This document shows, piece by piece, positions 1 to 6,605 of a stretch of DNA of 10,179 bases. The position numbers and the translations under genes are program-made. Under the pieces are notes generated by a model, which was not told the DNA's origin, ran no database searches, and was given only the letters and a program-made list of their open reading frames with translations. Source of the stretch: Candidatus Faecousia faecipullorum (GTDB taxonomy: Bacteria > Bacillota > Clostridia > Oscillospirales > Oscillospiraceae); assembly GCA_018710805.1 (NCBI GenBank), contig DVJG01000048.1:1-10179 (forward strand). The letters run 5' to 3'. Position 1 is the stretch's first letter. Each line of letters opens with the position of its first letter.

Positions 1-603
1 TGCGACGAGTTTGGCACCCTGCCGAAAATCGACTCTGCGGAGATGATGTTCTCCGCCAGCCGAAGCAGGCGGCTGCAAATCGTTCCCATCATCCAGTCCT
101 TTGCCCAGCTCCAAAAGAATTACGGGAAAGAGGGCTCTGAGATTATCATCGACAACACCCAGCTCACCATCTTCGGCGGCTTTGCGCCCAATTCCGGCTC
201 GGCGGAGGTTCTGTCCAAGGCCATTGGCAGTCGGACGGTACTGTCTGGTTCCATTAGCAAGGGGAAAAACGCCCCCAGCCAGAGCTTACAGATGATTGAA
301 CGGCCTCTGATGACCCCGGACGAGCTGAAAGCCATTCCCAAGGGGGAGTTTGTGGTCATGAAAACCGGAAGCCGCCCCATGAAGGTGCAGCTCAAGCTGT
401 TCACCAAGTGGGGTATCTCCTTTGAAGAACCCTTCTCCATGCCGGAAAAAGCCGGGAGGGCAGTGGCCTATGGAAATAAAGACGAATTGCTTCTGGCAAT
501 TTTGAACCACTATCCCCAGAACGCAATCCCCACGGAGTCTCCCACGGGAATGCCCGAAACGAAGCCAACACTCCGCACCCAGAGAAAGGAAAACGACCTA
601 TGA
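1..603 (+). CDS. VirD4/TraG-type conjugative coupling protein, C-terminal 200 residues (5' end outside window)
   Basis: The reading frame is open from base 1 and ends at TGA 601-603. It begins with CDEFGTLPKI, which matches the Walker B segment (hydrophobic-DEF-x-x-hPKI) of VirD4/TraG coupling ATPases. It continues with a FSASRSRRLQIVPIIQSFAQL-like stretch typical of the second half of the motor domain, where clostridial relatives have SREISASIILQSQSQL-type sequence. Coupling proteins are membrane-anchored hexameric ATPases that hand relaxosome-bound DNA to the type IV secretion channel; the membrane anchor and Walker A would lie upstream, outside the window. The last 30 or so residues are polar and Pro/Thr-rich. 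The stop overlaps the start of the next gene (ATGA at 600-603), so the two are translationally coupled. Together they mark the window's left edge as part of an integrative conjugative element. Family call firm; whether the element is still mobile cannot be judged. Confidence 0.88.
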   Translation, partial: CDEFGTLPKIDSAEMMFSASRSRRLQIVPIIQSFAQLQKNYGKEGSEIIIDNTQLTIFGGFAPNSGSAEVLSKAIGSRTVLSGSISKGKNAPSQSLQMIERPLMTPDELKAIPKGEFVVMKTGSRPMKVQLKLFTKWGISFEEPFSMPEKAGRAVAYGNKDELLLAILNHYPQNAIPTESPTGMPETKPTLRTQRKENDL

Positions 604-860
604 GAAGCCTGAATTTTCTATACAAACGAGAACTGCCCCACCGGGCGAAGCTGGTGTACCTGTACCTCTATGACCGCATGGACAAGGAGGGAAAAGCCTG
701 GCCGGGCCTGAATACCATTTCCAGGGATTTGTCCATGTCCAGAAGCACGGTCAAACGTGCCATCCAGGACCTGGAAAAGGAACAGCTCCTGCGAAAAGAA
801 CCGCACTACCGGGAGAACGGTAGTGCGACCTCTAATCGGTATTTTTTGATGCAGGGCTAG
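600..860 (+). CDS. Small winged-helix (HTH_36-like) DNA-binding protein, 86 aa
   Basis: Starts at ATG 600 inside the stop of the coupling-protein gene, with an AAAGGAAA-type ribosome site about 9 bases upstream. The protein is essentially one winged helix-turn-helix domain: helix 1 near residues 14-29 (RAKLVYLYLYDRMD), the HTH at about 37-60 (LNTISRDLSMSRSTVKRAIQDLEK, with recognition helix SRSTVKRAIQDL) and a short wing ending in SNRYFLM. This layout is that of HTH_36-type domains, common in replication and transfer regions of Firmicute mobile elements and phages. It probably binds element DNA as a regulator or accessory replication factor; the exact role is not visible. A 163-bp non-coding gap follows, and then genes on the opposite strand, so the usual continuation of the transfer operon is absent here. 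Confidence 0.82.
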   Translation: MRSLNFLYKRELPHRAKLVYLYLYDRMDKEGKAWPGLNTISRDLSMSRSTVKRAIQDLEKEQLLRKEPHYRENGSATSNRYFLMQG

Positions 861-1023
861 GCGGCGAAAAAGTGCAGAGTGGCCGCCCTAGGGATACTGC
901 GCCCAAACCCTGACCCCAGCCCCGGTTCAGGTTGGACTCCCTGGAACTACCCAGTTTAAGAGATTACAGCAGAAAGAAAAACGTATTTTATCTTAGAATT
1001 ACTGCTTATAACGAGTTTTGTCG

Positions 1024-2043
1024 TTACCCGTTTGATGGCGGCGGAATACCCACCAGAACCCAAAGCAGGGGCGTAAGCGCACCGCAGATGGCGATTATGG
1101 CTGCCATTTCTTTGATATGCTTTGCTTCGAGGAGAATCGGCTCCCCAGCTTGGCCCAGCTTCTGTAAGCCACCGAAACATTCCCCCAATTCCTGGGCGTA
1201 GTAAGAAAAATCCAGAATGTTTTCCGGTGGGAGCAGGGAGGCGGGGAGGTCGATGTGTTTTAGAAGCAAAGCCAGGGCGCACAGCAGGGCGGCTTCCAGG
1301 ATGCCGTTGGCGATCAACGTTCGGCGGTATTCCTCCGGGTCACCAATCAGCACGCAGGACTGGACCCAGAGGACCACCATGGCCACCAGGATGGCTCCCA
1401 CCAGGGCGATTTTCGGCAGTTCATTCAAGAATTCCGACACGGTGCCGAGACTGTAGATGTACCAGTCCTTGGTCTGTATTTGGTACAGCCACTCCTGATT
1501 CTGGTCCTCCAGAAAGGGATGTTTCGCTTTTTCCACGTCCAGAAGCCGGACGTTTTCAGCCTCGGCGGCGAGAGAGACCCCGGACCAGTGGTCCCCATAG
1601 TCCGGCACCCGGTCCCGGTAAACCACCAAATATTGGTCGGGTACCTCTTTTTGCTCGATAACCTCCGCCGGGCCGCCTACCTCAGGAAACCGGGAGGCGT
1701 GGCGGACGATGAGACGGTCCTTGTCCGGGAACATATCCGCGGTGTTATCCCGGGCGTTCAAGGAGTACAGGCTCCCGGACACCACGGTGAACCGGAGCCC
1801 CTCCTGCCAGCCGGTTCCCGGGGTCAGGTCGAAGAGGAGAACTTCGGTTGTATTCTTCCAATCTGGCCGTTCCCAAACGGCATCCAGCGGCAGTTTCACA
1901 GGCCCCCGGGATTTTTCGGTCAGGACAACAGGCCGTGCCGCCACCTGGGTCAGCATTTCCTCCTGTATTTTCCCGGAGAGCATGGTGCAAACCAGAAGAA
2001 GATAAAGCACAAAGGCGCAAATGCAAAGTGTCCGTCGTTTCAT
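1024..2043 (-). CDS. Unrecognised four-TM membrane protein, fourth gene of ABC operon, 339 aa
   Basis: ATG 2043-2041 shares one base with the stop of the preceding permease (TAATG), and GGGGGAGA (2051-2058) lies 7 bases upstream, so the start is secure. Residues about 5-24 form one membrane segment. Residues 25-210 form a large soluble, probably extracellular region rich in Trp, Tyr and acidic residues. Three more hydrophobic segments follow at about 212-233, 243-262 and 312-333. I do not recognise the family. There is no nucleotide-binding, kinase or protease motif, so it is neither the missing ATPase nor an evident sensor kinase. Its place as the last, tightly coupled gene of a binding-protein transporter operon suggests a transporter accessory or a membrane partner of the binding protein; this is inference. 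The only downstream hairpin is weak (1009-1026). Confidence 0.8.
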   Translation of the reverse strand: MKRRTLCICAFVLYLLLVCTMLSGKIQEEMLTQVAARPVVLTEKSRGPVKLPLDAVWERPDWKNTTEVLLFDLTPGTGWQEGLRFTVVSGSLYSLNARDNTADMFPDKDRLIVRHASRFPEVGGPAEVIEQKEVPDQYLVVYRDRVPDYGDHWSGVSLAAEAENVRLLDVEKAKHPFLEDQNQEWLYQIQTKDWYIYSLGTVSEFLNELPKIALVGAILVAMVVLWVQSCVLIGDPEEYRRTLIANGILEAALLCALALLLKHIDLPASLLPPENILDFSYYAQELGECFGGLQKLGQAGEPILLEAKHIKEMAAIIAICGALTPLLWVLVGIPPPSNG

Positions 2044-2816
2044 TATTTCATCTCCCCCAGGGTAATGCCCTCCACCAGTTCCCGGTCAAAGACCAGGAAA
2101 AGAAGAATGGGCGGGATCATGACCAGGGCGCAGCAGGCCAGCTGGACCCCGAATGTTCCGGGGCTGACTGTAGCCAGGGCCACGGAAATGGGGTAGTCCC
2201 GGAATTTTTCCAGAAACACCATGGGCTGTTCTACCATGTTCCAGCCGTCCAGAAAGGACAGTAGCAAGGCGCAGGCCACGCCGCCCTTGTTCATGGGAAT
2301 GGCGACTTTTGCCAGAATGCCCAGGGTGCTGCACCCGTCCAGCCGGGCCGCATCCAGCACCTCGTTGGGCACTGCCTTGAAAGTCTGGGTCAGAAGGAAG
2401 GTCCCCAAGGGAACAAAAATGGCAGGCAGAATGAGCGCGTGATAGGTATTCAGAAGCTCCATTTTTTGCAGTACGATGTAGTTGGGGACCAGGGTCACCT
2501 GCAAGGGCATGAGCATCAGAGCCATGAGGAGAAAATAGAGGACATTCTTCCCGGGAAATTTATACTTTGCAAAACCAAATCCCGCCAAAATGGAGACAAT
2601 AAGCTGTCCCAGAGTGATACTGCCAGCGATGCCAAGACTTTTCCAGAACCGAATCAGATACCCCGGCTCCGCCAGAAATACTTTGTAATAGTTTTGGGTG
2701 GTCCAGGCTCCCGCATCGTTCCGGGCTCCCCGGAGGAGCACATAGACGAAGGGCGCGAGGCACAATAGCGCCAGAAGCGCTAACAGGGCAAAGGAGAAAA
2801 AGCGCCGTTTTTTCAT
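2043..2816 (-). CDS. Carbohydrate-type ABC transporter permease, MalG/UgpE family, 257 aa
   Basis: An inner-membrane channel subunit of a binding-protein-dependent importer of the sugar (CUT1) class. I use ATG 2816 (MKKRRFFSF) rather than an ATG 39 bases further out, because it gives the usual positively charged N-terminus and has AAGGAGG at 2827-2833, 10 bases upstream. Its ATG overlaps the TGA of the first permease (ATGA). The protein has about six hydrophobic segments. The EAA loop that contacts the ATPase is clear at about residues 153-174 (LDAARLDGCSTLGILAKVAI, close to EAAxxDGAxxxxxFxxIxLP, with the G of the DG pair at 161). The C-terminus ELVEGITLGEMK is typical of the MalG branch. The length is slightly short but within the family range. 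It pairs with the next gene upstream to form the heterodimeric channel. Substrate unknown. Confidence 0.93.
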   Translation of the reverse strand: MKKRRFFSFALLALLALLCLAPFVYVLLRGARNDAGAWTTQNYYKVFLAEPGYLIRFWKSLGIAGSITLGQLIVSILAGFGFAKYKFPGKNVLYFLLMALMLMPLQVTLVPNYIVLQKMELLNTYHALILPAIFVPLGTFLLTQTFKAVPNEVLDAARLDGCSTLGILAKVAIPMNKGGVACALLLSFLDGWNMVEQPMVFLEKFRDYPISVALATVSPGTFGVQLACCALVMIPPILLFLVFDRELVEGITLGEMK

Positions 2817-3679
2817 TCCCGGAACGCCTCCTTCCGCAGTACCCAGCGGTAGCACAGGGCGAAGATCGCCGTCATGGTGAGAAACAGGAAAATGGACGCA
2901 ACCGCCAGCTTGGGGTAGTTGAGATTTGCAAAGGTGTTGTTGATGAAGTGTTGCAGCATATAGATGCTCTCATGGGGGTGGGCACCGCCCAGAAGAAAGA
3001 TCTCCCGGAAGCACTTAAAGGCGTTGATGAGAGAAAACACGGCGCAGAAGTACACGCTGTACCACATCTGGGGAACGGTGATGTAGCGAAACTGCTGCCA
3101 GTCTGTGGCTCCGTCCAGCCGGGAGGCTCCGTACTGCTCCTCGTCAATGGCCATGAGGCCCGAGAGAAGCAGAATCACCCCGTACCCCGTGTTCTTCCAG
3201 AGAAAGAGCATCAGCACCGCCCCAAAGGCGCAGCTGGAATTCAGCCAATCCTGCACGGGAAGCCCCAGGGAGGTGGCAAGAAAATCCAGCAGCCCGTTTC
3301 GCCCGAACACGGCCTCCACCAAAACCACGGCCCCCACTACGGGCATGATGTAGGGGAGCATAAGAACGGATTTGAACAGCCGATTCTTCTCTACCCGGCT
3401 TTTTAACATCAGGGCAATGCCGTAGGCAATCACCAGAAGCAGGGGAAGTCCAACCAGAAGAAACCGGAGGGTGTTGAAAAAGGCCAGACGGAACAATTCG
3501 TTTTCCAGCATAGCCCGGAAGTTTTGAATGCCCACGCCTCGTTTCATGTACCCCGTGCCCCAGGAAAATGCGTTATTCACCACCAGCAGGAAGGGGGCGG
3601 CGTAAAAGATGAGGCACCCCAGGAGAATAGGGGCCACCAGGGCCAGGCCTGTGAGGGCTTTCTTGGTAGATATTTTCAT
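2813..3679 (-). CDS. Carbohydrate-type ABC transporter permease, MalF/UgpA family, 288 aa
   Basis: First of the two channel subunits of the importer. It starts at ATG 3679 (MKISTKKALTG), 3 bases after the stop of the binding-protein gene, with GGAGGG at 3687-3692, 7 bases upstream. It has a leading hydrophobic segment at residues 10-35 and about five more through residue 281. The EAA loop lies at about 181-203 (EQYGASRLDGATDWQQFRYI), carrying the conserved DG (189-190) that docks onto the ATPase. The family is fixed by this loop, the length and the pairing with a MalG-type gene. Its end overlaps the next start by four bases, so the two permeases are made together. No ATPase gene is found in the operon, as in many Firmicute sugar importers that share a general MsmX-type ATPase encoded elsewhere. 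Confidence 0.93.
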   Translation of the reverse strand: MKISTKKALTGLALVAPILLGCLIFYAAPFLLVVNNAFSWGTGYMKRGVGIQNFRAMLENELFRLAFFNTLRFLLVGLPLLLVIAYGIALMLKSRVEKNRLFKSVLMLPYIMPVVGAVVLVEAVFGRNGLLDFLATSLGLPVQDWLNSSCAFGAVLMLFLWKNTGYGVILLLSGLMAIDEEQYGASRLDGATDWQQFRYITVPQMWYSVYFCAVFSLINAFKCFREIFLLGGAHPHESIYMLQHFINNTFANLNYPKLAVASIFLFLTMTAIFALCYRWVLRKEAFRE

Positions 3680-3682
3680 AGC

Positions 3683-5233
3683 CTATCCCTCCATGAGCTG
3701 ATAGCGGAGTTTTTGGGTCAGCTCTTGGGCAAGTTGGCTCACGTCCACCTCTGTAGCTTCTCCGGTAAAATCGTTGCCCAGAGCGCGGATGGTCTCCGCC
3801 AGGTCCTGCTCCAGGGTGTTTCCGAAAGTCACCCGGTCAATGGGCGTGTGCAAAATGGGCACGTCGTTTTCCGTGAGGGCAGCGCCTAAGAGTTTCTTCC
3901 GGCGGGAATCTCCGCCGGGGACAGAGGGGCCTACGGGATGCATCAGCTGGGTGCGAAGGCTCGCCCAGAGGGGGTCCAGAGAACCGGTCCGGCGGACGGC
4001 CCAGCCGTCCGCAATGGGGTGGTACTGCCGCTCCTTTTTTAGCCCCCAGGCGACCGGGGAGCTGTCCTGGTGTAGGCTCCTGTTTTGCTCCCACTGGTTT
4101 TCCTCCAACAGGAACCGCCTTAAAAATTCATAGGCTTCCTCGGGGTAGTCGCACCCGGCCCCCACGGCTCCAAAATAGGTCACGTTGGCAGTGAGGGCGC
4201 CGTCAAAGCCCCGCAGGGGAATCATCCGGAATTCCCGCTCCTCCGCCTGGGCAATGGCGGCGCAGACGGGAGAGACGGACAGGGTGTTCACGGTGATGGG
4301 AATGTCCCGGGGGAACACGTTGACAGGCGCAAAGCTAAGGGTCCCATCTTCATGCACAACCGCCGTGGTGCCGTCCAGATAGGAGCCGAAATAGGGGTCC
4401 CATCGGGAGCTGTGATCCCCGGCGGCCAGAACTTCCGCTTCTTGGATGTCTTCCAGCAGCCGGACAAGGATTTCCTCGTCCATGGTGACCTTCCCGGCAT
4501 CGTAGTCGAAAACCGGTGGCAGAAGGGAAAATCCGCTTCCCGTCCGGGCGAAGGTCAGTTCCGCACCGGCGGCAAAGAGCTGGTTGCCTGTTTGAATGGC
4601 GGTTTCCAGCAGGGAAAAGGCGTCACGGCCCAGCTCGTCCAGGGAAAGGCCCATGGCCTCTACCGCTTCTACATCCGCAAAGAGCACGGGAAAATCATAG
4701 CGCAGGGGAAGCAGATACCGTCCGCCGTTTAAAGTCCCTGCCTCCATGACCGTAGGCTCCAGGGCATCCTTGCCCAGGTTGTCGTCGGCGTCGTAGAAGG
4801 GGGCGATGTCGTAAAACAGGCCGTTTCGCATACTCAGCACAGGGTCGGCAAAGAGGGGCTCTAGGACCTCCTGGGCAGTGCGGGGCTCTGACCGGAACCA
4901 GGATGTGGTGCCCCATTCGTTTGCATTGCAGGATGGAAGCAGAAACACATCGGGTCCCTTGCCGGACATGATTGCCGTCCGGAGCTGCTTGAGCTTCAGC
5001 TCCCGCTCCGTAGGCTCCGTGGGCAGCTTCTCGATCTCCACAGAAAACCCCGGATGCGCCGCTTCAAACACCGCCGCAACCTGCTCCGCCTGCTCGTTCA
5101 TGCCGTTTTGTTCCGTCTCCTCCGTCACTACCCACAGTATCTTCGGAGGGGCCTCTCGCCCACAGCCGAGTAACCCGGGCATAAGAGCAAGGGTAAGAAA
5201 TAAAGTGAAGAATCGTTTGCAGATGCTTTCCAT
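3683..5233 (-). CDS. ABC transporter extracellular solute-binding lipoprotein, 516 aa
   Basis: The capture component of the importer, anchored to the outer face of the membrane. ATG 5233 is chosen because AAGGAGG (5240-5246) lies 6 bases upstream and the product then begins with a classical lipoprotein signal: MESICKRFF, a hydrophobic stretch, and the lipobox LLGC with Cys24 as the lipidated residue. The frame stays open to an ATG at 5323, but that would place the start inside the promoter and bury the signal peptide. The motif IMSGKGPDVFLL (about residues 86-97) is the type seen in family 1 (SBP_bac_1) binding proteins after the first beta strands. At 516 residues it is longer than the usual 400-450. 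The N-terminal half refers repeatedly to acidic and aromatic residues; the ligand cannot be read from sequence. First gene of the four-gene operon. Confidence 0.9.
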   Translation of the reverse strand: MESICKRFFTLFLTLALMPGLLGCGREAPPKILWVVTEETEQNGMNEQAEQVAAVFEAAHPGFSVEIEKLPTEPTERELKLKQLRTAIMSGKGPDVFLLPSCNANEWGTTSWFRSEPRTAQEVLEPLFADPVLSMRNGLFYDIAPFYDADDNLGKDALEPTVMEAGTLNGGRYLLPLRYDFPVLFADVEAVEAMGLSLDELGRDAFSLLETAIQTGNQLFAAGAELTFARTGSGFSLLPPVFDYDAGKVTMDEEILVRLLEDIQEAEVLAAGDHSSRWDPYFGSYLDGTTAVVHEDGTLSFAPVNVFPRDIPITVNTLSVSPVCAAIAQAEEREFRMIPLRGFDGALTANVTYFGAVGAGCDYPEEAYEFLRRFLLEENQWEQNRSLHQDSSPVAWGLKKERQYHPIADGWAVRRTGSLDPLWASLRTQLMHPVGPSVPGGDSRRKKLLGAALTENDVPILHTPIDRVTFGNTLEQDLAETIRALGNDFTGEATEVDVSQLAQELTQKLRYQLMEG

Positions 5234-5285
5234 ACACGACCTCCTTCTGCAAGTGGTATCGTTTTCTTGGAGCCAATCTGTTAAA

Positions 5286-5323
5286 ATTATAATGACCATA
5301 TCATTATTTAACTCTTTTGTCAA
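5286..5323 (-). promoter_or_regulatory. Sigma-A-type promoter for the ABC operon
   Basis: On the minus strand a perfect -35 TTGACA (5318-5323) is followed by a 17-base spacer and TATGGT (5295-5300) as -10, four of six matching consensus. A perfect TATAAT (5286-5291) lies slightly further downstream but has only a poor -35 at the right distance. Transcription from the first pair would start near 5288, giving a leader of about 55 bases before the binding-protein ATG. No riboswitch-like structure is apparent in that leader. Confidence 0.72.
5289..5307. promoter_or_regulatory. Candidate operator: perfect 7-bp inverted repeat across the -10 box
   Basis: ATAATGA-CCATA-TCATTAT is a perfect inverted repeat with a 5-base spacer, and the proposed -10 box of the ABC operon sits on its centre. 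Position and symmetry fit a repressor site that would block RNA polymerase, for example a LacI- or GntR-type regulator of a sugar importer. No regulator gene is present in the window, so the binding protein is unknown. Confidence 0.5.
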
Positions 5324-5382
5324 TATATGACTGTTCCAAGTATCTGACTTGTTTGCGACAGTATCAATAAATTACAAAAGAA

Positions 5383-5414
5383 CCAGTGGAAGCTTCGTCT
5401 GAGGCTTCCACTGG
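5383..5414 (-). terminator. Rho-independent terminator of the small secreted protein gene
   Basis: CCAGTGGAAGC (5383-5393) and GCTTCCACTGG (5404-5414) form a perfect 11-bp stem with a 10-base loop. On the minus strand it is followed by TTCTTTTGT, a T-rich run. It lies 37 bases past the stop of the 84-residue gene and just before the ABC promoter, so it separates the two transcription units. Confidence 0.85.
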
Positions 5415-5451
5415 CCGTTGATTACTTGTTTAGAAGCTGCGATATGGGGGA

Positions 5452-5706
5452 TTAACCCACACCAGTAACATGAATTAAAGTTGCATGACAGGTGTCGCAC
5501 TCATACAAGTCATACTCCCGCATATCTTCGTACGTTGCGTTATGATGATAAATCACCCGCATGGTACCACCGCAGTCGCACCTTAAGACCGGATAGCGAA
5601 GTGCAACTTCATTATCCGATTCAGCGGCAGAAGCAGGCAGTGCCAGAAGCGCAGTCATAGTCATCACGACCATCAGCAGGGCAATCAGTCTTTTCATTGT
5701 TTTCAT
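5452..5706 (-). CDS. Small secreted protein with paired Cys motifs, 84 aa
   Basis: ATG 5706 is preceded at 7 bases by AAAGGAGGA (5714-5722). Residues 1-27 form a Sec signal peptide: MKTMKR, a hydrophobic core rich in Leu, Met and Val, and a probable signal peptidase I site after ALPASA. The mature part is about 57 residues. It carries CDCGG (Cys43, Cys45) and, about 30 residues later, CDTCHATLIH (Cys72, Cys75), a spacing that suggests a four-Cys zinc-ribbon or a disulfide-linked fold. Tyr and His residues lie between. I do not recognise a named family. It is a single-gene unit with its own palindrome upstream and a strong terminator downstream, which argues for a real, separately regulated gene. 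Function unknown; a secreted metal-binding or redox peptide is possible. Confidence 0.78.
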   Translation of the reverse strand: MKTMKRLIALLMVVMTMTALLALPASAAESDNEVALRYPVLRCDCGGTMRVIYHHNATYEDMREYDLYECDTCHATLIHVTGVG

Positions 5707-5734
5707 TTAGGGTTCCTCCTTTGTTTTTTACAAC

Positions 5735-5753
5735 TTACATACTAGGTATGTAA
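5735..5753. promoter_or_regulatory. Candidate operator: perfect 8-bp inverted repeat upstream of small secreted protein
   Basis: TTACATAC-TAG-GTATGTAA is a perfect 19-base inverted repeat lying 12 bases before the ribosome site of the 84-residue gene and 20 bases after the stop of the 109-residue gene. There is no T-run after it on the minus strand, so a terminator is unlikely and a repressor site is the better reading. TATAAG near 5763-5768 could be a -10 just upstream of it, but no good -35 accompanies it. Confidence 0.5.
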
Positions 5754-5773
5754 ATTTGTTTACTTATATTGGT

Positions 5774-6103
5774 TTATTTGGTCAGGCAACTAGCCACAAG
5801 ACTTGCGGCGACGCCTTCGGAGAAGCTGACTAAATGTTTCCGCAGGGCAGCTACGAAAGCCGCTTTGTCGGTGCGCTGTTTCAGCACTTTTCGGATGCTC
5901 TCCAGCTCTTGCGGAGTCATGGCGTTTTCTTTCTGCTCGGCCTTGGAGCAGAAAGAACTCGTATCGAGGTCGCAGAATAGCTTGGCGTTTGTGAGTTCCA
6001 AGTCGTTCAGCTTGATTTTGCCGTCGGGCATGATTCCATGATTCCTGCAAAAAATGTCGGAATCTTTGATTTTGGAGTGTTCCAGTGTAAATTCAAAGCC
6101 CAT
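5774..6103 (-). CDS. Unrecognised 109-aa protein, second gene of a two-gene unit
   Basis: Starts at ATG 6103 (MGFEFTLEHSKIKDSDIF), 13 bases after the stop of the membrane-protein gene upstream, with an AAGGG-type ribosome site about 10 bases before it. There is no signal peptide or membrane segment. The first 50 residues alternate polar and hydrophobic positions (a beta-like pattern). Residues 62-96 look helical and charged (TPQELESIRKVLKQRTDKAA), ending in a hydrophobic VAASLVASCL. Three Cys residues are not in a metal-site spacing. I do not recognise it. The co-directional, closely spaced neighbour suggests the two proteins act together. Being downstream of a polymorphic-toxin locus leaves open an immunity-like role, but nothing in the sequence shows it. 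Confidence 0.7.
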   Translation of the reverse strand: MGFEFTLEHSKIKDSDIFCRNHGIMPDGKIKLNDLELTNAKLFCDLDTSSFCSKAEQKENAMTPQELESIRKVLKQRTDKAAFVAALRKHLVSFSEGVAASLVASCLTK

Positions 6104-6116
6104 GGTGAATTCACCC

Positions 6117-6605
6117 TTATGTATGGATGTCGGAAAGAACTTTGGAGCCAGTTATGGTGCAGTCTTTGATATTGATGGAAATAGGCGAATTGGCACCGCC
6201 GTCGATGATGATCTGTTCCAGCACGCCCACGACTTCGTTGAGGAACAGTTTGTTCTCAAAAGTGAAATACAGGTTGTGGCCAGAATTCATGCGGATCGTC
6301 AAAACGGCGCCTGCCTTGCGCTTCTCATTTTCCTGGTACCAGAAGTAAATCCATGCGCCTGCCGCGACGAGCAAAACCAGAGCAAGGACAGTGATGCTCT
6401 TAATGAAAACGAATCCGAGCAGAATCATCAAGAGCGTCAGGACGGGGAAGGAAAGGACGTTGCGGTTGACAGAGGAAATGTAGGACACATTGGATAGCTG
6501 AATCATCGTATTCCCCCATGTCATGATGTTCTTCTTGATGAGCAGGGAAGGGGTCTCAATGGCCTTTTCGCCCATGCCAAAGGAACCAGTTTTTTCGCTT
6601 TTCAT
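6117..6605 (-). CDS. DUF6232-like small membrane protein, 162 aa
   Basis: ATG 6605 (MKSEKTGSFG) is chosen because AAGGAGA (6615-6621) lies 9 bases upstream; the frame extends to an ATG at 6692 with no comparable site. Layout: a soluble N-terminal part with a beta-type stretch ending in NTMIQLSNVSYISSVNR (33-49), two adjacent membrane segments (about 51-68 and 71-88), a YQENEKRK basic turn, then a soluble C-terminal domain (98-162) with regular beta strands and a helix near 119-133. A strand plus 'NVSYIS' before a two-TM hairpin followed by a PH-like half recalls the DUF6232 family; I hold this resemblance loosely. Such proteins have no established function. It forms a two-gene unit with the 109-residue gene. 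Confidence 0.72.
   Translation of the reverse strand: MKSEKTGSFGMGEKAIETPSLLIKKNIMTWGNTMIQLSNVSYISSVNRNVLSFPVLTLLMILLGFVFIKSITVLALVLLVAAGAWIYFWYQENEKRKAGAVLTIRMNSGHNLYFTFENKLFLNEVVGVLEQIIIDGGANSPISINIKDCTITGSKVLSDIHT

Noticed and set aside
1009..1026. Hairpin TAACGA-GTTTTG-TCGTTA as terminator of the ABC operon
   Set aside because: Only a 6-bp, A/T-rich stem that includes the stop codon, with no T-run after it; too weak to list as a terminator.
1480..2196. Plus-strand open frame of 238 codons (and similar long plus-strand frames at 1122-1661, 2948-3406 and 4352-4732)
   Set aside because: Antisense shadows of the GC-rich ABC operon genes; they lack ribosome sites and family features, while the minus-strand genes have both.
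5231..5323. Upstream ATG at 5323 that would lengthen the binding protein by 30 residues
   Set aside because: It lies on the -35 box, has no ribosome site and would bury the lipoprotein signal; ATG 5233 has AAGGAGG at 6 bases.
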